Notes: generated from the sequence alone by a model not told the origin. 44,938 nt of DNA from an uncultured Lachnospiraceae bacterium (GCA_910579865.1 CAJTXA010000025.1:1-44938), one strand, 5' to 3'. Counted from the first letter of the stretch, positions 33,064 through 41,857 are shown. Numbers and translations are program-made.

Positions 33064-34038
33064 ATGGCGAAAGAGATTAAGACAATTGGTGTATTAACAA
33101 GTGGAGGAGATGCTCCTGGCATGAATGCAGCAATTCGAGCTGTGGTTCGGACTGCAATTGTAAATGGGAAGAAAGTAAAAGGGATTCGAAAAGGATATCA
33201 GGGATTACTAGACGAGGAAATTATCGATATGGATAAGTCTAGTGTTTCGGATATTATTCAAAAAGGCGGAACAATTCTTTATACAGCTCGTTGTATGGAG
33301 TTTGTGACAGAGGAAGGACAGAAAAGAGGAGCTGAAATTTGTAGAAAGCATGGGATTGACGGACTGGTAGTAATTGGCGGAGATGGTTCATTTCGGGGGG
33401 CACAGAAACTAGCAAATCTTGGAATTAATACCATTGGAATTCCTGGAACGATTGATTTGGATATTGCTTGTTCTGACTATACAATTGGCTTTGATACTGC
33501 AATTAATACAGCAATGGAAGCAATTGATAAAGTGCGGGATACTTCAACTTCTCATGAAAGATGCAGTATTATTGAAGTTATGGGACGGCGTGCAGGATAT
33601 ATTGCTTTGTGGACTGGAATTGCAAATGGAGCAGAGGATATTTTGCTTCCAGAACGGTATGACAATAATGAGCAGGAGTTAATTAATAATATTATACGAA
33701 ATCGAAAGCGTGGAAAGAAGCATCATATTATTATTAATGCAGAAGGAATTGGACATTCAGAGAGTATGGCTCGGCGGATTGAGGCTGCTACTGGTATGGA
33801 AACAAGAGCAACAATTTTAGGACATATGCAGCGAGGCGGTACTCCTACCTGTAAAGATCGAATGTATGCTTCAATTATGGGAGCTTATGCGGTAGATTTG
33901 CTTTGTGCTGGAAAAAGCAAGAGAGTAGTGGCCTATCGGCATGGCGAGTATGTGGATTATGATGTGAATGAGGCATTAGCTATGAAGAAAGATATTGATG
34001 AATATCAGTTTAATGTTAGTAGAATTCTTTCTCGATAG
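33064..34038 (+). CDS. pfkA: ATP-dependent 6-phosphofructokinase
   Basis: Phosphorylates fructose 6-phosphate to fructose 1,6-bisphosphate, the committed step of glycolysis. The start GVLTSGGDAPGMNAAIRAVV is standard; GGDGS (residues 105-109) has Gly108, the residue of ATP-using rather than pyrophosphate-using enzymes; GTIDLD carries catalytic Asp131 but has Leu132 where most enzymes have Asn; MGRRAGYIAL and the ending are normal. ATG at 33064 behind GGAGG is preferred to GTG at 33046, giving 324 residues. It has its own promoter and terminator, so it is monocistronic. Its product activates HprK, encoded 8 kb upstream. Confidence 0.97.
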   Translation: MAKEIKTIGVLTSGGDAPGMNAAIRAVVRTAIVNGKKVKGIRKGYQGLLDEEIIDMDKSSVSDIIQKGGTILYTARCMEFVTEEGQKRGAEICRKHGIDGLVVIGGDGSFRGAQKLANLGINTIGIPGTIDLDIACSDYTIGFDTAINTAMEAIDKVRDTSTSHERCSIIEVMGRRAGYIALWTGIANGAEDILLPERYDNNEQELINNIIRNRKRGKKHHIIINAEGIGHSESMARRIEAATGMETRATILGHMQRGGTPTCKDRMYASIMGAYAVDLLCAGKSKRVVAYRHGEYVDYDVNEALAMKKDIDEYQFNVSRILSR

Positions 34039-34120
34039 GGAAATATGTTTTTATAAACAGGTAGTAAAGTAAATCATTGTTTTGACTGAAAAATTATGAT
34101 ATTTTGTGATTGTATATAGG

Positions 34121-34163
34121 GCTGTTACATTAAGAATGATGAAATGTAACAGCTTTATGTTTT
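34121..34163 (+). terminator. Terminator after pfkA
   Basis: Bases 34121-34131 pair with 34143-34153 (11 perfect pairs, GCTGTTACATT and its complement) around an 11-nt loop, followed by TTTATGTTTT. Confidence 0.8.
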
Positions 34164-34194
34164 ATCAAAATCAGCTTATAGAATGGGAGAGCAT

Positions 34195-34986
34195 ATGATT
34201 ACAAGCAGCAGTAATACAAATATAAAAAATATCATTGCGTTACAAAAGAAAGGAAAAACTAGGAAAGAACAGGATGTATTTATAGTAGAAGGAATAAAAA
34301 TGATTTTAGAAGCACCTGTAGGAAGGCTGATACAGCTTTATGTTGCAGAGGGATATTTTGCACAGCAGGAACATTGGGCAGATTTGGAAAAGATTTGTAA
34401 TTATCATAAAATCAAGTATGAGATTGTAGCAGATAAGGTATTTCAAGAAATAACCGATACACAGACGCCACAGGGAATTCTTGCAGTAGTAAGACAATTT
34501 CATTATCAATTAGAAGACTTATTTTTAAAGGAACAGCCAGCTCATCTTATTATATTAGAAGGATTACAAGATCCAGGAAATCTAGGAACGATTCTTCGGG
34601 CTGGAGAAGGGGCTGGTATAACTGGAATTGTTATGTCAAAAGGAACCGTAGATATATATAATGCAAAGGTAATTCGATCGACTATGGGATCGATTTATCG
34701 AGTTCCTTTTTTTTATACAGATTGTTTAAAAGATGTAATTGAAAAAATTCAAAAAAGATGTACGATTTATGCAGCACATCTGCAAGGAGAGTGCTGTTAT
34801 GAGAAAGAGGATTATACAAAAGATACTGCATTTTTGATAGGAAATGAGGCAAATGGATTAAGTAAAGAAGTTGCTTCTTATGCAAATCGACTGGTGAAGA
34901 TTCCTATGTTAGGAGAGGTTGAATCATTAAATGCAGCGATAGCAGCTTCGATTCTTATGTATGAAGTTTCTCGACAGAGAAGATAA
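34195..34986 (+). CDS. TrmH/SpoU-family RNA 2'-O-methyltransferase
   Basis: SpoU-family enzymes methylate ribose 2'-OH of tRNA or 23S rRNA with S-adenosylmethionine, using a knotted (SPOUT) fold. The N-terminal RNA-binding part has RKEQDVFIVEGIKMILEA; the three SpoU motifs are visible as QDPGNLGTILRAGEGAGITG, LIGNEANGLSKEV and IPMLGEVESLNAAIAASILM. Length (263) and layout match the RlmB/TsnR-like rRNA group, but the target base cannot be told. ATG at 34195 with GGGAGA (34185-34190) is chosen over the ATG at 34183. Confidence 0.9.
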   Translation: MITSSSNTNIKNIIALQKKGKTRKEQDVFIVEGIKMILEAPVGRLIQLYVAEGYFAQQEHWADLEKICNYHKIKYEIVADKVFQEITDTQTPQGILAVVRQFHYQLEDLFLKEQPAHLIILEGLQDPGNLGTILRAGEGAGITGIVMSKGTVDIYNAKVIRSTMGSIYRVPFFYTDCLKDVIEKIQKRCTIYAAHLQGECCYEKEDYTKDTAFLIGNEANGLSKEVASYANRLVKIPMLGEVESLNAAIAASILMYEVSRQRR

Positions 34987-35045
34987 AAAATGACAATTTA
35001 TTTTGGGTTTTCATTTCTAGAGTTTTTCTTTTTTTTTAAATTCTC

Positions 35046-35074
35046 TTGACAAAATATATTAAATTTGTTAAAAT
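35046..35074 (+). promoter_or_regulatory. Strong promoter for the cell-wall hydrolase gene
   Basis: Consensus TTGACA (35046-35051) and TAAAAT (35069-35074) are 17 bases apart; the leader is about 87 bases. Confidence 0.75.
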
Positions 35075-35167
35075 GTGAAATGTCTAGTTAACAAGTTTGT
35101 AATAATTAGAAAGAAAAAATTAGGAATAGACTTAGAATAAGGAAATTCCCTTATGGAGGAACTTGTC

Positions 35168-36400
35168 ATGATAAAACAGTACAAAGTGGCAGCTTTAGGT
35201 ATGGCTTGTATGTTGGCAGCGGTAACAAGCCAGTCCATAGTACCACAAGAGAAAACAGAAAAAAATGATTCTAATTATACAGAGACAGTTACTTCTTCTC
35301 AGTTTGATGAAGTAGAAGAAACATCGACAGAAACTGTATTATTAGAAAAAGAAGAAGTTACAAAGCAAAGAGTTTTTTTAAATGAATCGCAAATGGAAGA
35401 AGTAGAATCTACTACAGAGACAGAGGAAGTTCAGCCAGAGATAATAAATGGTGAAGAAGAAGCATCTAGATTGGATGGCTATGTGCTTCCAAGTGTAGAA
35501 GAATATCTGAATATTCGTTTTGCTCCATCTACAGACAGTGAAGTAGTAGGAAAACTGTATGTAGGAACAAAGGCAGAAATTTTGGGAGAAGAAGGAGATT
35601 GGTATCAGATACGTTCTGGATCAGTAGAAGGTTATGTATATAAACCATATACGGTAACAGGAAAAGAAGCAGAAATATTTGCAGTGGAAAATGGCTATAT
35701 TATTTGTAATGTTTTGACAGGCGGGCTTCGAGTTCGGGAAAATCCAGGAACAGATGCAGATGTAGTAGATATTGTAGGAGAAGGCGAAAAGTTTGATATT
35801 GTTGAATTAGTAGATGGCTGGGTTGCAGTTACATATGAAGGAGAGACAGCATATCTTTCTTCTGATTTTGTTAGTGTAGATTACGAATTAGGAGAGGCTA
35901 TTTCGATTCAAGAAGAACAAGCAGCAATCCAAGCAGCAGCAGAAGAAGCTGCTCGTCAAGAGAGAGCAAAACAGGAAGCAGCAGCATCTGCAGTAGCCAA
36001 AAGTAAAGTAATGGAAACAGTACAAAGAGATAGTGTGGCAGCTTCTGATGATGATATATATTTATTGGCTTGTTTAATACATATGGAAGCAGCTTGGGAA
36101 CCTTATGAGGGTCAGCTTGCAGTAGCAAATGTAGTATTAAATCGATTGAAAGCTGGATACGGAAGCAGTATTTCAGAGGTTATATATGCAAGAGGACAGT
36201 TTTCTGGTGCAAATAGTGGTGCATTAGCACAAATTCTTGCATCAGGACCAAATCAATCTTGTATTACGGCTGCAGTAGAAGCATTTTCTGGTGTAAATAA
36301 TATTGGAGATTATCGGAACTTTATAGCTGCTAGTTATGCTTCCACAGGATCTTATTCGGAATATACATTGATTGGGAATCATTGTTTTTATAAAAATTAG
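35168..36400 (+). CDS. Secreted cell-wall hydrolase with two SH3 domains and a SleB-type catalytic domain
   Basis: A 410-residue exported protein. The N-terminus (MIKQYKVAALGMACMLAAVT) is a signal peptide, followed by an acidic, threonine-rich stretch. Two bacterial SH3 domains follow (NIRFAPSTDSEVVGKLYVGT and LRVRENPGTDADVVDIVGEG), then an alanine/glutamate-rich coiled coil (EEQAAIQAAAEEAARQERAK), then a SleB/hydrolase-2 domain (LACLIHMEAAWEPYEGQLAV, ANVVLNRLKAGYGSSISEVI) with its likely catalytic Glu in HMEA. SleB enzymes are lytic transglycosylases acting on spore cortex, but this domain also occurs in vegetative wall enzymes. ATG at 35168 is eight bases after GGAGG. Confidence 0.85.
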   Translation: MIKQYKVAALGMACMLAAVTSQSIVPQEKTEKNDSNYTETVTSSQFDEVEETSTETVLLEKEEVTKQRVFLNESQMEEVESTTETEEVQPEIINGEEEASRLDGYVLPSVEEYLNIRFAPSTDSEVVGKLYVGTKAEILGEEGDWYQIRSGSVEGYVYKPYTVTGKEAEIFAVENGYIICNVLTGGLRVRENPGTDADVVDIVGEGEKFDIVELVDGWVAVTYEGETAYLSSDFVSVDYELGEAISIQEEQAAIQAAAEEAARQERAKQEAAASAVAKSKVMETVQRDSVAASDDDIYLLACLIHMEAAWEPYEGQLAVANVVLNRLKAGYGSSISEVIYARGQFSGANSGALAQILASGPNQSCITAAVEAFSGVNNIGDYRNFIAASYASTGSYSEYTLIGNHCFYKN

Positions 36401-36424
36401 AGAGTGATAACAACGATAAGAAAA

Positions 36425-36461
36425 ATCCTTTGCTGTTTAAAAGAAGCAAAGGATTTTTTTC
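36425..36461 (+). terminator. Terminator after the cell-wall hydrolase gene
   Basis: ATCCTTTGC (36425-36433) pairs perfectly with GCAAAGGAT (36446-36454), extended by A/T pairs, and runs into seven T. Confidence 0.9.
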
Positions 36462-36720
36462 TTCTTTTATGAATAAATATACAATAATATAGCATATAAA
36501 TAGAATAAGAAATAATGTTTAAAAAGAAGGAAGAAAAGATTTGTAGTTTTACAAGATAGTGGAAAAAGTACTATAATAAATATAAAAAAATAAAAAGAAA
36601 ACTGTTTGAAAAATTTTCTTTTTTTATAATAGATACTATGATTTTAGAATTATAAAATAAATTCGAATAATCAAATATTTACTAAAAATAGGCAGTATAT
36701 TTGCAGAATCTAACATAGAA
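36462..36720. other. A+T-rich gap upstream of argF
   Basis: No convincing gene. TTTACA (36548-36553), 18 bases, TATAAT (36572-36577) looks like a promoter and is followed by an all-A/T hairpin at 36592-36601 / 36614-36623 ending in T. In DNA this rich in A and T both may arise by chance; a very short RNA of about 40 bases is possible but weakly supported. Confidence 0.25.
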
Positions 36721-36726
36721 AAAGGA

Positions 36727-36766
36727 TTGACATAGATACAAAAAAGTGATAATGTATAAATATTCA
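36727..36766 (+). promoter_or_regulatory. argF promoter with ArgR box
   Basis: TTGACA (36727-36732) is followed after 17 bases by TAATGT (36750-36755). Overlapping its end, TGTATAAATATTCA (36753-36766) matches the ArgR/AhrC operator core TGAATAATTATTCA at 12 of 14 bases. An ArgR dimer here would block the promoter when arginine is plentiful. A partial second box (GAATAAT near 36664) lies about 90 bases upstream. Confidence 0.65.
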
Positions 36767-36820
36767 GTTTAAGTAGGAATGAGTGATACATAAAAGAATA
36801 AGGAATGGAGGAATAGGGAT

Positions 36821-37816
36821 ATGGTTTCTTTAAAGAAAAGAGATTTTTTAACGCTGAAAGATTTTTCAGCAGAAGAAATTAACTATCTTTTGGAATTAGC
36901 AAAAGAAGTAAAAGCAAAAAAGAAAGCTGGTATTCCTGTAGATCACTACAGAGGAAAAAATGTGGCATTAATTTTTGAAAAAACTAGTACACGAACACGC
37001 TGTGCTTTTGAAGTAGCAGCACATGATATGGGAATGGGAACTACTTATTTAGAACCATCTGGTTCTCAGATAGGAAAAAAGGAAAGTATAGCTGATACAG
37101 CAAGAGTGCTTGGACGAATGTTTGATGGAATTGAATATCGTGGATTTGGGCAAGAGATTGTAGAGGAATTGGCAAAATATGCAGAGGTACCAGTATGGAA
37201 TGGGTTGACAAATGAATATCATCCAACTCAAATTTTAGCGGATTTTTTAACAATAAAAGAACATTTCGGTAAATTAAAAGGGATTCGTCTTGCATATTTA
37301 GGTGATGCAAGGTATAATATGGGTAACTCTCTTATGATAGGATGTGCAAAGATGGGGATGCATTTTGTTGCATGTGCACCTAAGAAATATTTTCCTGATT
37401 CAGCTTTAGTAACACTGTGTCAGGAATATGCAAAAGAAAGTGGAGCAACAATTACGTTTACGGAAGATGTAATGGAGGGAACCAAAGGAGCAGATGTACT
37501 TTATACCGATGTTTGGGTATCGATGGGAGAACCAATTCAGGTATGGGAAGAAAGAATTCGTGAATTATCTCCTTATCAGATAAACAAGACTGTGATGGAG
37601 AATGCAGGGGAACAAGCAGTATTGATGCATTGTCTGCCAGCATTTCATGATTTAAAAACAACAATCGGAAAAGAAATGGGAGAAAAATTTGGCAGAACAG
37701 AGATGGAAGTAACCGATGAAGTATTTGAATCAGAACGGTCGATTGTATTTGAAGAAGCAGAAAATCGGATGCATACAATTAAAGCCGTTATGATGGCAAC
37801 ACTTGAGGAGAACTAA
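36821..37816 (+). CDS. argF: Ornithine carbamoyltransferase
   Basis: Joins ornithine and carbamoyl phosphate to citrulline in arginine synthesis, or runs in reverse in the arginine deiminase pathway. The carbamoyl-phosphate motif S56TRTR60 is in EKTSTRTRCAFEVAA; HPTQILADFLT and the ornithine-binding H270CLP (LMHCLPAFHD) are conserved; 331 residues is normal for the trimeric enzyme. No arcA or arcC lies nearby and the promoter carries an ArgR box, which favours the biosynthetic role. The ending MATLEEN is followed after two bases by a small membrane-protein gene. Confidence 0.95.
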   Translation: MVSLKKRDFLTLKDFSAEEINYLLELAKEVKAKKKAGIPVDHYRGKNVALIFEKTSTRTRCAFEVAAHDMGMGTTYLEPSGSQIGKKESIADTARVLGRMFDGIEYRGFGQEIVEELAKYAEVPVWNGLTNEYHPTQILADFLTIKEHFGKLKGIRLAYLGDARYNMGNSLMIGCAKMGMHFVACAPKKYFPDSALVTLCQEYAKESGATITFTEDVMEGTKGADVLYTDVWVSMGEPIQVWEERIRELSPYQINKTVMENAGEQAVLMHCLPAFHDLKTTIGKEMGEKFGRTEMEVTDEVFESERSIVFEEAENRMHTIKAVMMATLEEN

Positions 37817-37818
37817 GG

Positions 37819-38109
37819 ATGGAAGCAGCAAAGACGAAAAGGCATTTCAAACACTGGCAGACAGTGCTTGATTTGGCAACGATGGGTATGGGAATCCTGG
37901 CGGTTTGTCTGGGCATATTTATATTTTTAAATCTGGAAACACAGATGAATTGGATGCCAGTTATGTTTTTATTGGCAGCGCTTGTAGATATGGTTAGTGG
38001 AATGAAAGCATTTTATTATGGAAGGCGTCTTGCAGGACTTGGGATTTGTTTTTTGTCTATTCTAGTGTTTGGATTTGCTGTTGCTAGTTATATTGTGATA
38101 TGGATTTAA
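37819..38109 (+). CDS. Small membrane protein of unknown function
   Basis: A 96-residue protein with three hydrophobic segments (MGMGILAVCLGIFIFLNL at about 22-39, WMPVMFLLAALVDMVSGM at about 45-62 and GLGICFLSILVFGFAVASYI at about 73-92) and a basic N-terminus that should stay in the cytosol. It begins two bases after the argF stop, with GAGGAG inside the end of argF as ribosome binding site, so it is translated with argF. Similar small proteins (DUF6637-like) are, from memory, common in Lachnospiraceae; no function is known and a link to arginine is not established. Confidence 0.7.
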   Translation: MEAAKTKRHFKHWQTVLDLATMGMGILAVCLGIFIFLNLETQMNWMPVMFLLAALVDMVSGMKAFYYGRRLAGLGICFLSILVFGFAVASYIVIWI

Positions 38110-38118
38110 ACGGATAAG

Positions 38119-38150
38119 CGGAGTGAAAATAGGATTTCACTCCGTCGTTT
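38119..38150 (+). terminator. Hairpin after the small membrane protein gene
   Basis: CGGAGTGAAA (38119-38128) pairs perfectly with TTTCACTCCG (38135-38144) around a 6-nt loop. The tail TCGTTTGTGT is only moderately T-rich, so termination may be partial. Confidence 0.6.
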
Positions 38151-38202
38151 GTGTGAATTTTTGGGGATATCATATAGAAAAGAGGTTTTATAAACAGAAA
38201 AT

Positions 38203-39183
38203 ATGAAAACAAAGATTTTACAAAAATTAAAAGAAACAGAAGGGTATATATCGGGACAAGAACTTTGTGATGTATTGGGAATTTCTAGAACAGCAGTTTG
38301 GAAATATATGAATAAGTTAAAGGAAGAAGGCTATCAGATTGAAGCAATTCCAAATAAGGGGTATCATTTGTTACATGTTCCTGATGTATTAACAGAAAGT
38401 GAAATTAAAAGCCGGCTTTGTACAAAATGGGCTGGAAAAGAAATTCATTGTTATGAAAGAGTAGATTCTACAAATCAGGCTGCAAAACATGCTGCAGAGC
38501 AGGGGAGTTTGCATGGAGCTTTATTTTTAGCAGAACAGCAAAGTTCAGGAAAAGGAAGAAGAGGAAGAAGCTGGGTTTCCCCAAAAGGAACAGGCATTTG
38601 GATGACGATTCTTTTAAGGCCGCAGTTGGAACCCTCCTATGCATCGATGCTGACATTAGTAGCAGCATTAAGTATGAGTAAAGCAATTGAAAAAGAAACT
38701 GGGTTAAAGGCGCAAATTAAATGGCCAAATGATGTTGTAATAAATGGAAAAAAGGTTTGTGGGATTCTAACAGAGATGAGTGCAGAGATGGAATGGATTC
38801 ATTATGTAATAATTGGACTTGGAACCAATGCAAATATAGAAGAGTTTCCAGAAGAGATACAAAAGAAAGCAACTTCGTTAAAGTTGGAGAGTGGAAAGGA
38901 AGTAGAGCGTGTTCCAGTAATTTGCGCATTTTTATCTTATTTTGAAAAGGACTATGAAAATTTTATGATATACCAAAATCTTCTTGGACTTTTAGAAGAA
39001 TATAATGAAAGGTTAGTGAATTGCGAGCAAGAGGTTCGAATTTTAGATTCAAAAGGAGAATATACTGGAGTTGCAAAAGGAGTTGATGCATCAGGTGCCT
39101 TGATAGTAAGAAAGGAGAAAGGGGAAACAGTAAAGATTACTTCAGGAGAAGTATCAGTACGAGGAATATATGGTTATGTCTAA
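38203..39183 (+). CDS. birA: Biotin--protein ligase and biotin repressor BirA
   Basis: BirA activates biotin with ATP and attaches it to acceptor lysines of carboxylases; with an N-terminal helix-turn-helix it also represses biotin genes. The HTH is residues 1-60 (GYISGQELCDVLGISRTAVW). The ligase domain has ERVDSTNQAAKHAAEQGS, the biotinyl-AMP loop SSGKGRRGRSWVSPKGTGIW and IKWPNDVVINGKKVCGILTE. A C-terminal SH3-like part ends the protein. 326 residues matches the bifunctional class II type. The downstream gene overlaps its end by 14 bases. Confidence 0.95.
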   Translation: MKTKILQKLKETEGYISGQELCDVLGISRTAVWKYMNKLKEEGYQIEAIPNKGYHLLHVPDVLTESEIKSRLCTKWAGKEIHCYERVDSTNQAAKHAAEQGSLHGALFLAEQQSSGKGRRGRSWVSPKGTGIWMTILLRPQLEPSYASMLTLVAALSMSKAIEKETGLKAQIKWPNDVVINGKKVCGILTEMSAEMEWIHYVIIGLGTNANIEEFPEEIQKKATSLKLESGKEVERVPVICAFLSYFEKDYENFMIYQNLLGLLEEYNERLVNCEQEVRILDSKGEYTGVAKGVDASGALIVRKEKGETVKITSGEVSVRGIYGYV

Positions 39184-39517
39184 GAAAATGGAAAAAAGAG
39201 GTATGGTACTTTGTGGAGCGAATTATTATAAGGAAAAATACTATTTGAATCCAGAGTTTTCTAAATTACCTAAGGAAATTCAAGATGAATTAAAAGTGAT
39301 GTGTGTGCTTTTTGTTTCTGATGTTGGCGGAATTCTTACCTTAGAATTTGAAACAGACGGAAGGCTTTGCTTTCGAGTAGCAGCAGAGGAAGAGGATATT
39401 TTATTTGATGAGATTGGAGCAGGACTTAAGATACGGGAATACCAACGAACAAAAAGAGAACTTTTAGAGGAAATGGAACTTTATTATCGAGTGATGATTT
39501 TAGGGGAAACAGAATAA
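39170..39517 (+). CDS. Conserved small protein of unknown function, overlapping birA
   Basis: A 115-residue cytosolic protein. The conserved-looking core is GANYYKEKYYLNPEFSKLPK and VMCVLFVSDVGGILTLEFE, followed by an acidic stretch; it resembles DUF6145 proteins of Clostridia (from memory, not searched). The start is uncertain: ATG at 39170 is four bases from GAGGA (39161-39165) and ATG at 39176 is ten bases away. Both overlap the end of birA, so translation is coupled. It lies between birA and coaX, both concerned with cofactors, but no role can be assigned. Confidence 0.7.
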   Translation: MVMSKKMEKRGMVLCGANYYKEKYYLNPEFSKLPKEIQDELKVMCVLFVSDVGGILTLEFETDGRLCFRVAAEEEDILFDEIGAGLKIREYQRTKRELLEEMELYYRVMILGETE

Positions 39518-39563
39518 AAGATTTGGATTAGAAAGAGGGTTATAAAGAAGAGGAGGTTTGCAT

Positions 39564-40343
39564 ATGTTGTTAGTGGTTGATGTAGGAAATACCAATATTA
39601 CATTAGGTGTGTTTCAGGGAGAACAATTAGAAGCAAATTTTCGATTAACAACGAAGATTAGCCGGACTTCGGATGAGTATGGTATGTTTCTTTGCAGTCT
39701 ATTAGAGCATAGGGGACTTTGTGTATCTGATATTGATGCAGTAATTATATCTTCTGTTGTACCTGCTATTATGTATTCTTTTATAAATGGAGTAAAAAAA
39801 TATCTTGGACAAGTTCCTTATGAGGTGAAGCCTGGAACAAAAACTGGAATTAAAATTGTAACTGCAAATCCTTATGAGATTGGTTCGGATCGTATTGTAG
39901 ATGCAGTAGGAGCTTATGAACTATATGGTGGCCCTGTACTTGTCATTGATTTTGGAACAGCGACAACATATGATGTAATTACAGAAGATGGAAAATTTAT
40001 TGCGGGAATTACTTCTCCCGGAATTCGAATTAGCGCAAAGGCGTTATGGCAGGATGCAGCGAGGTTACCAGAGATTGAGATCCGTAAACCGGATTCTATT
40101 TTAGCGAAAGATACGATTCAAAGTATGCAAGCTGGGCTGGTCTATGGTTATATTGGACAGACCGAATATATTATTGAAAAGGTAAAGGAAGAAACAGGAT
40201 TTAGGGATATGAAAGCAGTAGCAACCGGAGGATTGGGGAAAATTATTGCAGAAGCAACAGATAAGATTACAATTTATGATCCAAATTTAACATTAAATGG
40301 ACTTCGGCTAATTTATGAAAAAATGTCAGGAAGGAGGGGATAA
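39564..40343 (+). CDS. coaX: Type III pantothenate kinase
   Basis: CoaX phosphorylates pantothenate, the first step of coenzyme A synthesis, and belongs to the ASKHA ATPase fold. The first phosphate motif DVGNTNITLGVF, the segment GTKTGIKIVTANPYEIGSDR, IDFGTATTYDVITEDG and ATGGLGKIIAEAT are characteristic. Unlike CoaA it is not feedback-inhibited by CoA in known members. TTG at 39558 is in frame, but ATG at 39564 is seven bases after AGGAGG and gives 259 residues. It follows birA and the small unknown gene in one direction; no terminator is seen between them. Confidence 0.95.
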   Translation: MLLVVDVGNTNITLGVFQGEQLEANFRLTTKISRTSDEYGMFLCSLLEHRGLCVSDIDAVIISSVVPAIMYSFINGVKKYLGQVPYEVKPGTKTGIKIVTANPYEIGSDRIVDAVGAYELYGGPVLVIDFGTATTYDVITEDGKFIAGITSPGIRISAKALWQDAARLPEIEIRKPDSILAKDTIQSMQAGLVYGYIGQTEYIIEKVKEETGFRDMKAVATGGLGKIIAEATDKITIYDPNLTLNGLRLIYEKMSGRRG

Positions 40344-40893
40344 AGGTTTATTTGAGAATTGTAGAATATATAGTTTATAATTTATAGGTTTTATCCAGAA
40401 AATGAGGGTTAATTATTTAAGAAGATTTTTAGGTATCTTTAAGAAGAGAATAAAAAAGTTTTAAGGTTTTACAGGTAACAAATAAAATATAAAGAGATAG
40501 GCTGATAAGAAGCAGTTTGAGATGCTTGGTTGATATTAAAATAGATGGCTTAATTGGGAAAATAAATTATATTTAGCAGAAAATTTATATATTAACTATT
40601 AAGAAGGTTTATTTTTAGTTTATTGGGAGTATTTTTAGAAAAGGTAGAAAGATATAATAGGTTTATTAGAAAATAATAATTTTACATAAACTTAAATTGA
40701 ATTTTTATCATAAGGGAAATGTATTTATATTTTTACATGTTTTATAAAAAATTTATAAATTTATAAAGGATGCTTGGTATAAAAAGTACTGAACTTTTAT
40801 ATAATAAAGTTTCTGGGAATGTAAAGCTGGAATGTCGATTCAATAAGAAAAGGGAAAACAACAGATAGATGAAAGGAAAATTTAGTTGAAGGA
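40344..40893. other. 550-base A+T-rich gap without a gene
   Basis: No open frame of credible coding quality, RNA gene or strong terminator was found. TTGGTA near 40771 with T/A-rich sequence about 17-20 bases on could be the dusB promoter, but the match is poor. The length is unusual for this tightly packed window, and it may hold a decayed gene. Confidence 0.4.
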
Positions 40894-41850
40894 ATGAAAT
40901 TTAAAATAGGAAATGTGGAGTTGGAAAATAACCTTGTTTTAGCTCCTATGGCTGGTGTAACCGATCTTCCATTTCGACTGCTATGTAAGGAACAAGGATG
41001 TGGATTACTTTATACAGAAATGGTAAGTGCAAAAGCTGTATTGTATCGAAATAAAAATACAAAACCTCTTTTAGAAGTTGCGCTACAGGAGCATCCAATT
41101 GCGCTGCAACTATTTGGTTCTGAACCAGAGATTATGGCTCAGATTGCGGCGGAATTGGAAGAGGGACCTTATGATATTTTGGATATCAATATGGGTTGTC
41201 CAGTTCCTAAGATTGTAAATAATGGAGAAGGTTCTGCTTTGATGAAAAATCCTGAATTGGCAGTTAAAATTGTTCGTGTTGTCGTAAAGGCAGTAAAAAA
41301 ACCAGTTACTGTAAAAATGAGAAAAGGCTTCACGGAGGAAACAGTAAATGTAGTAGAATTGGCAAAACGTTTCGAAGATGTAGGTGTAGCAGCGATTGCA
41401 GTACATGGAAGAACACGAGAACAGTATTATTCTGGAAAAGCAGATTGGGAAAGTATCCGAAAAGTAAAAGAAGCAGTATCAATTCCTGTAATAGGAAATG
41501 GGGATATTACTTCTCCAGAAAAAGCAAAAGCTATGTTAGAAGATACAAATTGTGATGCTTTAATGATTGGACGGGGAGTGCAAGGAAATCCGTGGTTATT
41601 TTCCCAGATATTAGATTTTTTTCAAACAGGGCAATATCAGAAAAAACCTTCTGTAGAAGAAGTAAAAAGAATGATGTTAATACACACAAAATTACAATTA
41701 AAATATAAGGGAGATTATATTGGAATTCGTGAGATGCGTAAGCATATTGCCTGGTATACCACAGGGTATCCTTATTCGGCACAGCTTCGAAATAAAGTAA
41801 ATATGGTGGAAACTTATCAAGAGTTAGAAAAACTCATTGCTGAGTTGTAA
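40894..41850 (+). CDS. dusB: tRNA-dihydrouridine synthase
   Basis: Dus enzymes reduce uridine to dihydrouridine in the tRNA D-loop, using FMN and NADPH. The TIM barrel starts LVLAPMAGVTDLPFRLLCKE; Cys102 in NMGCPVPKI is the proton donor; VKMRKGF, VHGRTREQYYSG and IGNGDITSPEKA are FMN/barrel motifs, and MIGRGVQGNPWLF is the phosphate-binding end. The C-terminal helical part recognises tRNA. 318 residues; DusB is the usual form in Firmicutes. The ribosome binding site is poor: GAAGGA touches the ATG and AAAGGA is about 17 bases away. Confidence 0.93.
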   Translation: MKFKIGNVELENNLVLAPMAGVTDLPFRLLCKEQGCGLLYTEMVSAKAVLYRNKNTKPLLEVALQEHPIALQLFGSEPEIMAQIAAELEEGPYDILDINMGCPVPKIVNNGEGSALMKNPELAVKIVRVVVKAVKKPVTVKMRKGFTEETVNVVELAKRFEDVGVAAIAVHGRTREQYYSGKADWESIRKVKEAVSIPVIGNGDITSPEKAKAMLEDTNCDALMIGRGVQGNPWLFSQILDFFQTGQYQKKPSVEEVKRMMLIHTKLQLKYKGDYIGIREMRKHIAWYTTGYPYSAQLRNKVNMVETYQELEKLIAEL

Positions 41851-41857
41851 GAATTTC

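Noticed and set aside
35010..35045. Terminator after the SpoU methyltransferase
   Set aside because: There is a run of T, but only a weak 6-bp A/T stem with a long loop precedes it.
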